Shown: positions 38,173-47,638, counted from the stretch's first letter. The stretch: DNA of 64,000 nucleotides from Catellatospora sp. KI3 (GCF_029948125.1 NZ_JASAMB010000002.1:186001-250000); one strand, 5' to 3'. Notes: generated from the letters alone by a model not told the origin. Program-made: numbers and translations.

Positions 38173-39801
38173 GTGCACGTGTCAACCTCGGGCCGGGCCT
38201 CGCGCCGCACCATCCTGCTGCTGGGTTCTGCCGCCGCCGTAGGAGGGCTGCTCGGCGTGCCCGCGAAGGCGCACGCCATCCGCCGCAGCACGCTGGCGCC
38301 GCGCACCGACCCGTTCACCCTCGGCGTGGCCTCGGGTGATCCGGCGCCGGACGGGTTCGTCATCTGGACCCGGCTGGCCTGCTCGCCGCTGGACGAGGAC
38401 GGCCGCGGCGGCATGGCCGACCAGACGTACGAGGTGCGGTGGCAGGTCTCCGCCGACGACCGCTTCAGCCGCGTCGTCGCCACCGGCACCGCCTGGGCCG
38501 ATCCGTCCTGGGCGCACAGCGTGCACGTGGAGCTGGCGGGCCTGGAGCCGGGCCGGGAGTACTTCTACCGGTTCCGGATCGGCGGCTGGTACTCACCGAT
38601 GGGGCGCACCCGCACCGCCCCGCGCCCCACCGAGCTGCCCGGGACGCTCGGCTTCGCCTTCATGTCCTGCGCCGAGTACGAGCACGGCTGGTTCACCGGC
38701 TACCGCCGCGTCGCCGAGTCCGAACCCGAGCTGGTGCTGCACCTGGGCGACTACATCTACGAGTACGCCCCGCACTACTTCAACGCGGCCAGCGGCAACG
38801 TGCGCGACCACACCTCGCCCGAGACCCGGACGCTGGGCGACTACCGGCGCCGCTACGCGCAGTACAAGCTCGATCCGGACCTGCAGGGGGCGCACGCGGT
38901 GGCGCCGTGGCTGGCGGTGCCCGACGACCACGAGGTGGCGAACAACTGGGCCGGGCTGGTGCCGATGAAGCCCGACCTGGCGTTCCCGAGCCGGCGGGAC
39001 GCGGCGCTGCGGGCGTACTGGGAGAACATGCCGCTGCGGGCGGCGGCCGCGCCCAGGTCCGGGTTCGGCGTGAGCACGCTGCGGCTGTACCGCCGGATCG
39101 GCTGGGGCCGCCTGGCCACGTTCCACCTGCTCGACACCCGGCAGTTCCGCGACGACCAGGCCTGCGGCGGCGGCTACCGGATCTGTCCGCAGGCGCTGGA
39201 CCCGGCCCGGACGCTGCTCGGCTTCGAGCAGGAGCGCTGGCTGCTCGACGGCCTGGCGGGCAGCACCGCCCGCTGGGACGTACTGGGCCAGCAGGTGTTC
39301 TTCTCGCAGCGGGACAAGAACCCGGACGCGAGCAAGAGCACCAGCATGGACGCCTGGGACGGGTACGCCGCCTGCCGCGGCCGGGTCGTCGACGGCTGGG
39401 CCCGGGTGCGCAACCCTGTCGTGCTCACCGGTGACGTGCACTCGCACTGGGCCGCCGACATCAAGCGCGACTTCGACGACCCGCACGCCGCGGCCGTCGG
39501 CTCGGAGCTGGTCACCACCTCGCTGACGACCGGCGGGGACGGGGCCGACTCCGGACCCGACGCGCACCCGTTCTTCGCGAACAATCCGCACCTGCGGTTC
39601 CACAACAACCAGCGCGGCTTCGTCCGGGCCACGCTCACCGCCGCCGAGCTGACCGCCGACTTCCTCACCCTGCACCGGGTCTCCCAGCCTGATGCCGAAG
39701 CCCTGCTCAAGGCCAGGTTCATCATCGCCGACCGGGTGCCGGGCCCGCGGCTGTCCTACCTGCGGCCGATGCCTGAGGAGCCGGTGTCGCCGCTGGTCTG
39801 A
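38173..39801 (+). CDS. phoD: PhoD-like alkaline phosphatase/phosphodiesterase, Tat-exported
   Basis: 542-residue secreted metallophosphatase. The N-terminus SRRTILLLGSAAAVGGLL is a twin-arginine signal, with likely cleavage near KAHA. A beta-domain (DPFTLGVASGDPAPDGFVIW) precedes the PhoD catalytic domain: FMSCAEYEHG, LHLGDYIYEYAP, VPDDHEVANNWAG, DTRQFRD and LTGDVHSHWA supply the Fe/Ca ligands typical of the family. GTG start. Releases phosphate from extracellular mono- or diesters. Confidence 0.92.
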   Translation: MHVSTSGRASRRTILLLGSAAAVGGLLGVPAKAHAIRRSTLAPRTDPFTLGVASGDPAPDGFVIWTRLACSPLDEDGRGGMADQTYEVRWQVSADDRFSRVVATGTAWADPSWAHSVHVELAGLEPGREYFYRFRIGGWYSPMGRTRTAPRPTELPGTLGFAFMSCAEYEHGWFTGYRRVAESEPELVLHLGDYIYEYAPHYFNAASGNVRDHTSPETRTLGDYRRRYAQYKLDPDLQGAHAVAPWLAVPDDHEVANNWAGLVPMKPDLAFPSRRDAALRAYWENMPLRAAAAPRSGFGVSTLRLYRRIGWGRLATFHLLDTRQFRDDQACGGGYRICPQALDPARTLLGFEQERWLLDGLAGSTARWDVLGQQVFFSQRDKNPDASKSTSMDAWDGYAACRGRVVDGWARVRNPVVLTGDVHSHWAADIKRDFDDPHAAAVGSELVTTSLTTGGDGADSGPDAHPFFANNPHLRFHNNQRGFVRATLTAAELTADFLTLHRVSQPDAEALLKARFIIADRVPGPRLSYLRPMPEEPVSPLV

Positions 39802-39872
39802 GGCCCGGTGAGTTCGGATTCTGCCGATGCGGGGGAGTCCCGGGACGGCACCTGCTCCGGTACCCTCGCGCC

Positions 39873-40559
39873 GTGCTCGACTTCCGGAACGCGCGGCGCG
39901 GCGCGGTGCTGTTCGACCTCTTCCAGACGCTGATCCCCGACCGGGGGCAGGACGCGCGCGACGAGGTGAGCCGCCAGATGGGCCGGGCACTGGGCGTGGA
40001 CGCGGAGGCGTTCGCGGTGCTGTTCCGCGGCACCACCCGCGAGCGCATGCGCGGCGACCTGGGCGATCTCGGCGAGACCCTGCGTACGCTGGCGCACCGG
40101 CTGGGCGGCGCGCCGACCGCCGCGCAGGTGCGGTTCGCGGAGGTGACCCGGATGCGCTTCCAGCGCGAGCTGCTGTGGCCGTCGGCCGCGACCCTGGCGG
40201 TGCTGGACGGGCTGCGCGAGCGCGGGCACCGGCTGGGCCTGGTCAGCAACTGCTCGGCGGAGACGGTGACGCTGTGGCCGACCCAGCCGCTGGCGCCGCG
40301 CTTCACGGTGACCGGGTTCTCGTGCGAGTTGGGCGTGGTGAAGCCCGATCCGACCATCTTCCTCAAGGTCTGCGGTGACCTGGGCGTCGCGCCCCAGGAC
40401 TGCCTGTACGTCGGCGACGGCGACAGCGGCGAGCTGCCCGCGGCGGCGGCGCTGGGCATGCGCGTCGTGCGCACCACCAGGTTCGCCGACACCGATCCGA
40501 CCTGGACCGGGCCGACCGTCGGCGACCTCGCGGAGCTGCTCGGCTGGCGCTTCGAATGA
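39873..40559 (+). CDS. HAD-superfamily hydrolase
   Basis: 228 residues. Motif I is VLFDLFQTL, with the nucleophilic Asp but without a second Asp two residues on, as in haloacid dehalogenase-type members. Motif II is GLVSNCSAE, motif III lies at GVVKPDPTIF and motif IV at YVGDGDSGELPAA. The cap lies between motifs I and II. GTG start. Substrate unknown; the missing second Asp argues against a standard phosphatase. Confidence 0.86.
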   Translation: MLDFRNARRGAVLFDLFQTLIPDRGQDARDEVSRQMGRALGVDAEAFAVLFRGTTRERMRGDLGDLGETLRTLAHRLGGAPTAAQVRFAEVTRMRFQRELLWPSAATLAVLDGLRERGHRLGLVSNCSAETVTLWPTQPLAPRFTVTGFSCELGVVKPDPTIFLKVCGDLGVAPQDCLYVGDGDSGELPAAAALGMRVVRTTRFADTDPTWTGPTVGDLAELLGWRFE

Positions 40560-40655
40560 CACGTCACCCGATGGTGAAAACGCCTGGATGGTCCACAAAA
40601 GGCGGTAAATAATCGGTGGCGCGGACGGAGCCGGTCGAGTAAGTTCATCGCCGCT

Positions 40656-42365
40656 ATGCGTTCCTTACCAGTCGGCGATCCCGGCACCCCCGACAGCAGG
40701 TCAGCCGCCCGATACCTGTGGTGGCTGGCCAAGCAGCAATGGCGCACCGTCGTCTTCGGCATGATGTTCGGCATCGCCTGGATGGTCACCGGGGCGCTGA
40801 TCCCGATGGTCATCGGCAGAGCCATCGACGCCGGCATCACCAGCCGCGACACCGCCGCCCTGGCCCGCTGGGCCGGGGCTTTCGTGCTGCTGGGGCTGGT
40901 GCAGGCGGCGGCGGGCATCATGCGCCACCGAAACGCCGTGTTCAACTGGATGGCGTCGAGCTTCCGCACCGTCCAGCTCACCGTCGCGCACGCCGGCAAG
41001 CTGGGCGCCACGCTGCCCAAGCGGCTGGCCACCGGCGAGGTCGTCGCCATCGGCGCCGCCGACACCAGCCACATCGGCCACGCGCTGGACATCACCGCGC
41101 GCGGGTCGGCGGCGGTGGTGAGCCTGGTCGTCGTGACCGTCATCCTGCTGACCTCCTCGGTCAAGCTGGGCCTGGTGGTGCTGATCGGCGTGCCGGTGCA
41201 GATGGCCGTGGTCAGCCTGCTCATCAAGCCGATCCACCGGCGCCAGCAGGCGTACCGGGACCAGCAGGGTGCGCTGACCGGGCGGGCCACCGACATCGTG
41301 GCCGGGCTGCGGGTGCTGCGCGGCATCGGCGGTGAGCAGGTCTTCTCGGCCCGCTACCGGGAGCAGTCGCAGCAGCTGCGGGCCGCGGGGGTACGCGCCG
41401 GGAAGGTCGACTCGCTGCTGGAGGCGGTCCAGGTGCTGATGCCGGGACTGTTCCTGGCCCTGGTCACCTGGCTCGGCGCCCGCTACGCCGCCACCGGCGA
41501 GATCACCCCCGGTGAGCTGGTCGGCTTCTACGGGTACGCCGCGTTCCTGGTCGTGCCGATGCGCACCCTGGCCGAGGTGCTGGACAAGATGACCCGCGGC
41601 CACGTCTCGGCCGGTCGCGTGCTCAAGGTGCTGCAGCTGGCACCGGAGATCGCCGACCCGGCCCAGCCGGTGGTGCTGCCCGAGGCGGGCGTGCTGACCG
41701 ACGTCCGGTCCGGGCTCTCGCTGCGTCCCGGCGCGCTGACGGTGCTGGCCGCCGACCGCCCCGAGGACGCCATCGAGATCGCCGACCGCCTCGGCCGGTA
41801 CACCGAGGGCGAGGTGACGCTGGTCGGCGTGCCGCTGGCCGCGGCCACCCGCGCCGACGTGCGCGCCCGCATCATGGTCGCCGACAACAACGCGCGCCTG
41901 TTCAGCGGCGTGCTGCGCGACGAGCTCGACCACCGCGCCGAGCCCGGGGCCGCCGACGACGCCCGGGTCGCCGCCGCGCTGCACACGGCCAGCGCCGAGG
42001 ACATCCTCGAGGCGCTGCCCGAGGGGCTGGACTCGGTCGTGGCCGAGCGCGGCCGCGAGTTCTCCGGCGGCCAGCAGCAGCGGCTGCGGCTGGCCCGCGC
42101 GCTGCTGTCCGACCCGCCGATCCTGATCCTGGTGGAGCCGACCAGCGCCGTCGACGCGCACACCGAGGCCCGCATCGCCCAGCGGCTGGGCGCCCACCGC
42201 GCCGGGCGCACCACCCTGCTGGCCAGCACCAGCCCGCTGCTGCTGGACCGGGCCGACCACGTCGTCTTCGTCGAGGACGGCAAGGTCACCGCCGAGGGCG
42301 CCCACCGCGAACTGCTGGCGAACGAGCCCCGCTACCGGGCCGTCGTGACGAGGAGTGTGGACTGA
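40656..42365 (+). CDS. ABC exporter half-transporter with degenerate ATP site
   Basis: 569 residues: six-helix ABC exporter membrane domain (to about 330) then an ATP-binding domain. The signature EFSGGQQQRLRLARALL is intact. The Walker A position reads LTVLAADRPEDAIEIADRLG with no G-x4-GK(S/T), and Walker B is ILILVEPTSAVD, with the Asp replaced by Val while the Glu remains. It can therefore supply a signature motif but not bind ATP in its own Walker site. It overlaps the next gene by one base (TGATG), and the two should form a heterodimer. Confidence 0.9.
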   Translation: MRSLPVGDPGTPDSRSAARYLWWLAKQQWRTVVFGMMFGIAWMVTGALIPMVIGRAIDAGITSRDTAALARWAGAFVLLGLVQAAAGIMRHRNAVFNWMASSFRTVQLTVAHAGKLGATLPKRLATGEVVAIGAADTSHIGHALDITARGSAAVVSLVVVTVILLTSSVKLGLVVLIGVPVQMAVVSLLIKPIHRRQQAYRDQQGALTGRATDIVAGLRVLRGIGGEQVFSARYREQSQQLRAAGVRAGKVDSLLEAVQVLMPGLFLALVTWLGARYAATGEITPGELVGFYGYAAFLVVPMRTLAEVLDKMTRGHVSAGRVLKVLQLAPEIADPAQPVVLPEAGVLTDVRSGLSLRPGALTVLAADRPEDAIEIADRLGRYTEGEVTLVGVPLAAATRADVRARIMVADNNARLFSGVLRDELDHRAEPGAADDARVAAALHTASAEDILEALPEGLDSVVAERGREFSGGQQQRLRLARALLSDPPILILVEPTSAVDAHTEARIAQRLGAHRAGRTTLLASTSPLLLDRADHVVFVEDGKVTAEGAHRELLANEPRYRAVVTRSVD

Positions 42366-44104
42366 TGGCCCGCGTCATCCTGCCCGTGGCGGACACCGCC
42401 TCCGTCCGCCGGTACGCCCGCAGGCTGATGTCGCGCCACCCCGGGCAGCTGTCCCTGGTCATCGGCCTGCACGGCCTGGCCGCCCTGGCCGGCCTGGTCA
42501 CGCCGTACCTGCTGGGGCGGCTGGTGGACGGGATCCAGCGGGGCACCGGCGTCGGTGCCATCGACCGCATCGCGCTCGGCCTGGTCACCTTCGTGATCGT
42601 GCAGGCGGTGCTGGTGCGCTTCGCCGCGTTCTCGTCGGCCAACCTCGGCGAGCGGGTGCTGGCCGAGCTGCGCGAGGAGTTCGTCGACCGGGTGCTGGCC
42701 ATCCCGCTGTCCACCGTCGAGCGCGCGGGCACCGGCGACCTGGTGACCCGGACCAGCCGCGACGTCGCCCAGCTGTCGCACAGCGTGCGCCGGGGCGTGC
42801 CGGAGACCCTGATCGCGCTGGTCACCCTGGTGCTCACCGCCGGCGCGCTGATCTGGCTGTCACCGGTGCTGGCCCTGCCGTGCCTGGTCGGCGTCCCCTT
42901 CATCGTGGCCGCCTCCCGCTGGTACTTCCGCCGCGCCACCAAGGCCTACCTGCGCGAGAACGCCGCCTCCGCCGAGGTGATCGACGGGCTGACCGAGACG
43001 TTCGACGGGGCCCGCACCACCGAGGCCCTGGGCACGGTCGCGCGGCGCCGCCGCCGCACCGACCGCGACCTGCACGAGCAGTACAAGGCCGAGACCGCCA
43101 CCCTCAACCTGCGCACCGTGTTCTGGCCCATCGTCGACCTGGGCTTCAGCCTGCCCGTGGTGTCCACGCTGTTCTTCGGCGGCTGGGCGTACGCGCGGGG
43201 CTGGGTCGAGCTGGGCCAGGTCGTCACCGCCGTGTTCCTGGTGCAGCAGCTCATCGAGCCGATCGACCGGCTGCTCGGCTGGGCCGACGAACTCCAGGTC
43301 GGCGCCGCCTCGCTGGCCCGGCTGCTGGGCGTGGCCGAGATCGGCGACGACCGCGTCGTCACCGGCGCGCGCCCCGACTCCGAGCGGCTCACCGCCGTCG
43401 ACGTGCGGTACGCCTACACCGAGGGCCGCGACGTGCTGCACGGGGTCGAGCTGACCCTCGCCCCGGGGGAGCGGCTGGCCGTGGTGGGGCCGTCCGGGGC
43501 GGGCAAGTCGACGCTGGGGCGCCTGCTCGCCGGCATCGACGCGCCGCGCACCGGCACCGTCGCGGTCGGCGGGGCGCCCCTGGTCGAACTGCCGCTGGAG
43601 CAGCTGCGCGGGCACGTCGCCCTGGTCACCCAGGAGCACCACGTGTTCACCGGTACGCTGCGCGACAACCTCGCCCTGGCCCGGCCGGAGGCGTCCGACG
43701 ACGACATCCGCGCCGCGCTGGCCGCCGTCGACGCGCAGAGCTGGGTGGACGAGCTGCCACGCGGCCTGGACACCGAGGTCGGCAGCGGCCGGCACGAGGT
43801 GTCCCCGGCGCAGGCGCAGCAGCTGGCGCTGGCCCGGCTGGTGCTGGCCGACCCGCACACGCTGGTGCTGGACGAGGCGACGTCGCTGATCGACCCGCGC
43901 GCGGCCCGGCACCTGGAGCGTTCCCTGGCGGCGGTGCTGGACGGGCGGACGGTGGTGGCGATCGCGCACCGGCTGTTCTCGGCGCACGACGCCGACCGGG
44001 TCGCGGTGGTGGAGGACGGGCGGATCGCGGAGCTGGGCTCGCACGACGAGCTGGTCGCGGCAGGCGGCTCGTACGCCGCCCTCTGGCGCTCCTGGCAGTC
44101 GTAA
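42365..44104 (+). CDS. ABC exporter half-transporter with intact Walker site, lost signature
   Basis: 579 residues: six-helix membrane domain, then an ATP-binding domain with Walker A VVGPSGAGKSTLGRLLAG, Q-loop VTQEHHVF, Walker B LVLDEATSLID and switch His in IAHRLFSAHDADR. The signature motif, normally LSGGQ, reads EVSPAQAQQLALARL. It is the exact complement of the upstream subunit, so the heterodimer should have one competent ATP site. Substrate unknown; drug or lipid export is typical. Confidence 0.92.
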   Translation: MARVILPVADTASVRRYARRLMSRHPGQLSLVIGLHGLAALAGLVTPYLLGRLVDGIQRGTGVGAIDRIALGLVTFVIVQAVLVRFAAFSSANLGERVLAELREEFVDRVLAIPLSTVERAGTGDLVTRTSRDVAQLSHSVRRGVPETLIALVTLVLTAGALIWLSPVLALPCLVGVPFIVAASRWYFRRATKAYLRENAASAEVIDGLTETFDGARTTEALGTVARRRRRTDRDLHEQYKAETATLNLRTVFWPIVDLGFSLPVVSTLFFGGWAYARGWVELGQVVTAVFLVQQLIEPIDRLLGWADELQVGAASLARLLGVAEIGDDRVVTGARPDSERLTAVDVRYAYTEGRDVLHGVELTLAPGERLAVVGPSGAGKSTLGRLLAGIDAPRTGTVAVGGAPLVELPLEQLRGHVALVTQEHHVFTGTLRDNLALARPEASDDDIRAALAAVDAQSWVDELPRGLDTEVGSGRHEVSPAQAQQLALARLVLADPHTLVLDEATSLIDPRAARHLERSLAAVLDGRTVVAIAHRLFSAHDADRVAVVEDGRIAELGSHDELVAAGGSYAALWRSWQS

Positions 44105-44184
44105 CCCCCGCCCCGCCCCGCCCCGCCCCGCCCCGGCCCGCCCGCCCGCCCCGGCCCGCCCGCCCCGGCCCCGCCCCGCTTAGC

Positions 44185-44249
44185 ATTGACGCTGGCCTAT
44201 CTAGAGGACGACTCGCGCGGAGTTGTGTTCTAGATAGGCCAGCGTCGAT
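44185..44249. repeat. Family 2 palindromic repeat, copy H (65 bp)
   Basis: Arms with GACGCTGGCCTATCTAGAGG and TCTAGATAGGCCAGCGTC around a 15-nt centre (GACTCGCGCGGAGTT), between the convergent exporter and ROK genes. C-rich CCCCG tracts (44106-44180) and a G-rich tract (44252-44292) flank it, extending the dyad. Confidence 0.9.
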
Positions 44250-44294
44250 TTAAAGCGGGGCGGGGCCGGGGCGGGCGGGCCGGGGCGGGGCGGT

Positions 44295-45497
44295 TCAGCC
44301 CAGGGGGTCGGCCAGGAGGTTCTCGAACGCGAGTTCCGCCGCGCCGATCAGGGCCGCGTCGCGGCCCAGCTTCGGGGTGCGCAGCCGTACGTGCTCGCGG
44401 GTGGCGGGCAGGCTGATGCTGTTCAGGCGGCTGCGGACCTGCGCCGCGGCGGCCAGGTACACGTCCCGCAGCGTGCCGCCGAAGATCACCAGCTCCGGGT
44501 TGAAGATGTTGACGAGGTTGGCCACGCCGAAGCCCAGCCAGTCGCCGACCTGCCGCACCGCCGCCTGCGCGGTCGCGTCGCCCCGGGCCGCCGCGTCGAC
44601 CACGGCCAGGATCGCCTCGGCGCCCTGGATGCGGCCCTCCCCGTCCCGCCCGGCGGCACGCAGCAGGGCGTACTCGCCGATCTCGGTCTCCCAGCAGCCG
44701 CGCGAACCGCAGCCGCAGGAGCGGCCGTGCGGGTTGACGACCATGTGGCCGACCTCGCCGCCGTAGCCGCCGTGGCCGGTGACGCGGCGGCCGCCGGCGA
44801 TGATGCCCGCGCCCACACCGACGTCGCCGTACACATAGATGATGTTGTCGCAGCCCACGGCGACGCCGCGGGTGTGCTCGGCCAGTGCGCACAGGTCCGC
44901 CACGTTGCCGACGGTGACCTGCGGCAGCAGCTCGGGCACCCGGTCCTGCAGGGCGTGCCCGAGCGGTTCGTCCAGCCAGCCCAGGTGCGGGCCGAGCCGG
45001 ACCAGGCCGTCGTCGCGGCGGACCAGGCCGCACACGGCGATGCCGGCGCCGATGCACCGGGCCTCGGCGTCGACCGTGCCGGCCATCTCGGCGATGAAGT
45101 CCGCGATCGGGCGTACCGCCTCGATCGCCTCGCCGCGTGGGCGCGCCGCCTCCCGCTGGTCGAGGACGACACCGCCCAGGCCGACCCGGGCGACCCGGAT
45201 CCGGTCCACCTCCACGCTCGCGGCGTAGACGTAGACCAGCTCCGAGGAGGGGCGCACCACCAGCGAGGGCCGGCCGGCGCGCCCCGTCTCCCGCGGCGCC
45301 TCCTCGCTGACCAGGCCGACGCCGGCCAGGTCAGCGGTGAGGGCGCCGATGGTGGAGCGGTTGAGACCGAGTTCGGAGGTGAGCTCGGCTCGGGAGATCT
45401 GCCCACGTACGTGCACGAAACGGAGCAACGCGCCCAGGTTCTGCCGCCGGATCTCCTCCTGGCTAGGTCCCGCTCGCATGTTTCTCCCGTTGGCCAT
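44295..45497 (-). CDS. ROK-family transcriptional regulator, XylR-like
   Basis: 400 residues. N-terminal winged helix (RQNLGALLRFVHVRGQISRA, ELTSELGLNRSTIGALTADL) and a C-terminal ROK sugar-kinase fold with IIYVYGDVGVGAGII, GYGGEVGHMVVNP and the zinc-binding HGRSCGCGSRGCWE. It lies 11 bp downstream of the xylFGH-like genes on the same strand and probably represses them, binding the dyads upstream of the binding-protein gene. ATG at 45497. Confidence 0.92.
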   Translation of the reverse strand: MANGRNMRAGPSQEEIRRQNLGALLRFVHVRGQISRAELTSELGLNRSTIGALTADLAGVGLVSEEAPRETGRAGRPSLVVRPSSELVYVYAASVEVDRIRVARVGLGGVVLDQREAARPRGEAIEAVRPIADFIAEMAGTVDAEARCIGAGIAVCGLVRRDDGLVRLGPHLGWLDEPLGHALQDRVPELLPQVTVGNVADLCALAEHTRGVAVGCDNIIYVYGDVGVGAGIIAGGRRVTGHGGYGGEVGHMVVNPHGRSCGCGSRGCWETEIGEYALLRAAGRDGEGRIQGAEAILAVVDAAARGDATAQAAVRQVGDWLGFGVANLVNIFNPELVIFGGTLRDVYLAAAAQVRSRLNSISLPATREHVRLRTPKLGRDAALIGAAELAFENLLADPLG

Positions 45498-45507
45498 GCA
45501 GTTCAGG

Positions 45508-46767
45508 TCAGCGGCTGGCCGCCGCGCGGCGGCGGGTGAGCGCGTCCACGCCCGCAGCGAGCAGTAGCACCCCGCCGGTGATTATGAACTTCACACCGGC
45601 CTTCCAGTCGACCAGACCCATGCCATTGATGATCACCGCGATCACGAGGGCGCCGAGCACGGCGTCGATGACGCGGCCCTTGCCGCCGAAGAGGCTGGTG
45701 CCGCCGATGACCGCCGCGCCGACCGCGTACAGCAGCACGGTCGAGCCGCCGGTGTTCGGGTCGACCGAGGCCGCCTCGCTGGCCGCGACGATACCGCCGA
45801 CGGCGGCCATGGCCGAGCAGATGACGAACGCGGAGATGCGGATCAGGTCCACGTTGATACCGGCGCGACGGGCCGCCTCGCGGTTGCCGCCGACGGCGTA
45901 GATGTGCCGGCCGAACTTGGTACGGCGCAGCACGAAGGTCCAGATCACCAGGATGGAGGCGATCACCGGCACCACGTTGGGCACGCCGCGCAGGTCACCG
46001 AGGGCCACCGCACGGTTCACGTTCAGCGTGTCGACCGCGTAGATCGTCAGGGCGGCCAGACCGCCGACGCGCAGCGCCACGATCTGCCACGGCACCGTGA
46101 CCAGCCCTCGCTTACGGCGGTTGACCAGCGAGTACAGCTGCACAGCCGCGTATCCGAGGATGACGATGGCGGCGAAGGCCCAGCCCATCGCCTCGCTCAT
46201 GGTCGACTTCTGGATGCCCAGGATCACCGTGTCCCGGATCGAGATGTTGGTGCCCTCCTTGAGCAGGGTCAGCACCACGCCCTGGAACACCAGGAAGCCG
46301 GCCAGCGTCACCACGAACGACGGAATGCCGATCTTGGCGACCAGGAAGCCGATGATCGCCCCGATCACGATGCCGGTGGCGATCGCCATCAGGATCGCGA
46401 CGTACCAGGGCATGCCCCACTCGGCCAGCGCCTTGGCCAGCACCGCGGCGCAGACGCCGGAGGCGAAGCCGGCGCTCAGGTCGATCTCGCCCAGCAGCAG
46501 CACGAAGACCAGGCCCATCGCGATCATCATGAGCGGCGCGGCCTGGGTCAGCAGGTTGGCGAAGTTGATCGGGGTGAAGAAGCGCGGCCGGGCGATCGCG
46601 AAGACCAGGCACAGCACCACCAGACCGCCGACGGCGGGCAGGGAGCCCAGCTCACCGCCGCGCAGGCGGCGGCCGTAGTCCTTGGCGTACGACCACACGC
46701 CCGCCTTCTCCTCGGCGACCGGCGCCTGCTCGGCCGGGGCGTTGCTGGTGGCAGTTACGGCGCTCAT
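45508..46767 (-). CDS. xylH: Sugar ABC transporter permease (XylH-like)
   Basis: 419-residue inner-membrane permease of the CUT2 class with about 10 or more helices. LLGEIDLSAGFASGVCAAVL, GIPSFVVTLAGFLVFQGVVL, GGNREAARRAGINVDLIRIS and GAAVIGGTSLFGGKGR are the CUT2 permease hallmarks. The ATG at 46767 overlaps the xylG stop (ATGA at 46764-46767). Confidence 0.93.
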   Translation of the reverse strand: MSAVTATSNAPAEQAPVAEEKAGVWSYAKDYGRRLRGGELGSLPAVGGLVVLCLVFAIARPRFFTPINFANLLTQAAPLMMIAMGLVFVLLLGEIDLSAGFASGVCAAVLAKALAEWGMPWYVAILMAIATGIVIGAIIGFLVAKIGIPSFVVTLAGFLVFQGVVLTLLKEGTNISIRDTVILGIQKSTMSEAMGWAFAAIVILGYAAVQLYSLVNRRKRGLVTVPWQIVALRVGGLAALTIYAVDTLNVNRAVALGDLRGVPNVVPVIASILVIWTFVLRRTKFGRHIYAVGGNREAARRAGINVDLIRISAFVICSAMAAVGGIVAASEAASVDPNTGGSTVLLYAVGAAVIGGTSLFGGKGRVIDAVLGALVIAVIINGMGLVDWKAGVKFIITGGVLLLAAGVDALTRRRAAASR

Positions 46768-47534
46768 GCCACCGCTCCTTCCTCGACGAGGCCGAGCGAG
46801 CCGCTGCGGCCGGAGGTGATCAGCTCGACCACCTGCGCGTGGGTCACGTCCGTCGTCTTGACCTGCGCCGCCATCTGCCCCAGGTAGAGCGCGGCGATGC
46901 GGTCGGAGACGGCGAAGACGTCGTTCATGTTGTGCGAGATCAGGACGACGGCCAGGCCGTTGTCGGCCAGGCGGCGGACCAGCTCCAGCACCTGGGCGGT
47001 CTGGGCGACGCCGAGCGCGGCGGTGGGCTCGTCGAGGATCACCAGCTTGCTGTTCCAGAGCACGGCCTTGGCGATGGCCACGGTCTGCCGCTGGCCGCCG
47101 GACAGGCTCGACACCAGCTGCCGCACCGACTTGACGGTACGCACCGACAGGCCGGCCAGCGTCTTCGCGGCCAGCTCCTCCATGCTCGGCTCGTCCAGGA
47201 TGATGCCGCTGCGGCGCTCGCGCCCCAGGAACATGTTCTGCACGATGTCGAGGTTGTCGCAGAGCGCCAGGTCCTGATAGACGATCTCGACGCCCAGGTG
47301 GGCGGCGTCGCGGGGGCTGTGCACATGGACCGGCTTGCCGTCCATCAGGTACTCGCCCGAGTCGGTCGAGTAGATGCCGCCGATGCACTTCACCAGCGTC
47401 GACTTGCCGGCGCCGTTGTCGCCGACGAGTGCGGTTACCTCGCCTGGGTGGACCGAGAAGTCGACGTTCCGGAGCACCTGCACCGGGCCGAAGCTCTTGT
47501 TGATTCCACGCAGTTCGAGTAGAGGGGTTCCCAT
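46764..47534 (-). CDS. xylG: Sugar ABC transporter ATP-binding protein (XylG-like, single domain)
   Basis: 256-residue ATPase with Walker A GDNGAGKSTLVKCIGG, signature SSLSGGQRQTVAIAKAVL and Walker B LVILDEPTAALG. Unlike enterobacterial XylG/RbsA, which carry two ATPase domains (~500 residues), it has a single domain, a form common in actinobacterial CUT2 systems. Coupled to xylH; separated from xylF by a strong hairpin. Confidence 0.93.
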   Translation of the reverse strand: MGTPLLELRGINKSFGPVQVLRNVDFSVHPGEVTALVGDNGAGKSTLVKCIGGIYSTDSGEYLMDGKPVHVHSPRDAAHLGVEIVYQDLALCDNLDIVQNMFLGRERRSGIILDEPSMEELAAKTLAGLSVRTVKSVRQLVSSLSGGQRQTVAIAKAVLWNSKLVILDEPTAALGVAQTAQVLELVRRLADNGLAVVLISHNMNDVFAVSDRIAALYLGQMAAQVKTTDVTHAQVVELITSGRSGSLGLVEEGAVA

Positions 47535-47592
47535 GCGGGCGCTCCGTTCGAGGGGGTCACTGCGGTTCGCTTGCGGGCTGCCTCACCACAGG

Positions 47593-47638
47593 GACGTGGT
47601 CCCCGGACACCGTGGAGGTGGCGTCCGGGGACCACGTC
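47593..47638. terminator. 16-bp perfect hairpin between xylF and xylG
   Basis: GACGTGGTCCCCGGAC pairs perfectly with GTCCGGGGACCACGTC around a 14-base loop, 14 bp after the xylF stop. It probably attenuates or protects transcripts so that the binding protein is made in excess. Confidence 0.78.

Noticed and set aside
40656-42365. First ABC subunit as a pseudogene
   Set aside because: The frame is intact and full length, the signature motif is kept, and its losses complement exactly those of the partner.
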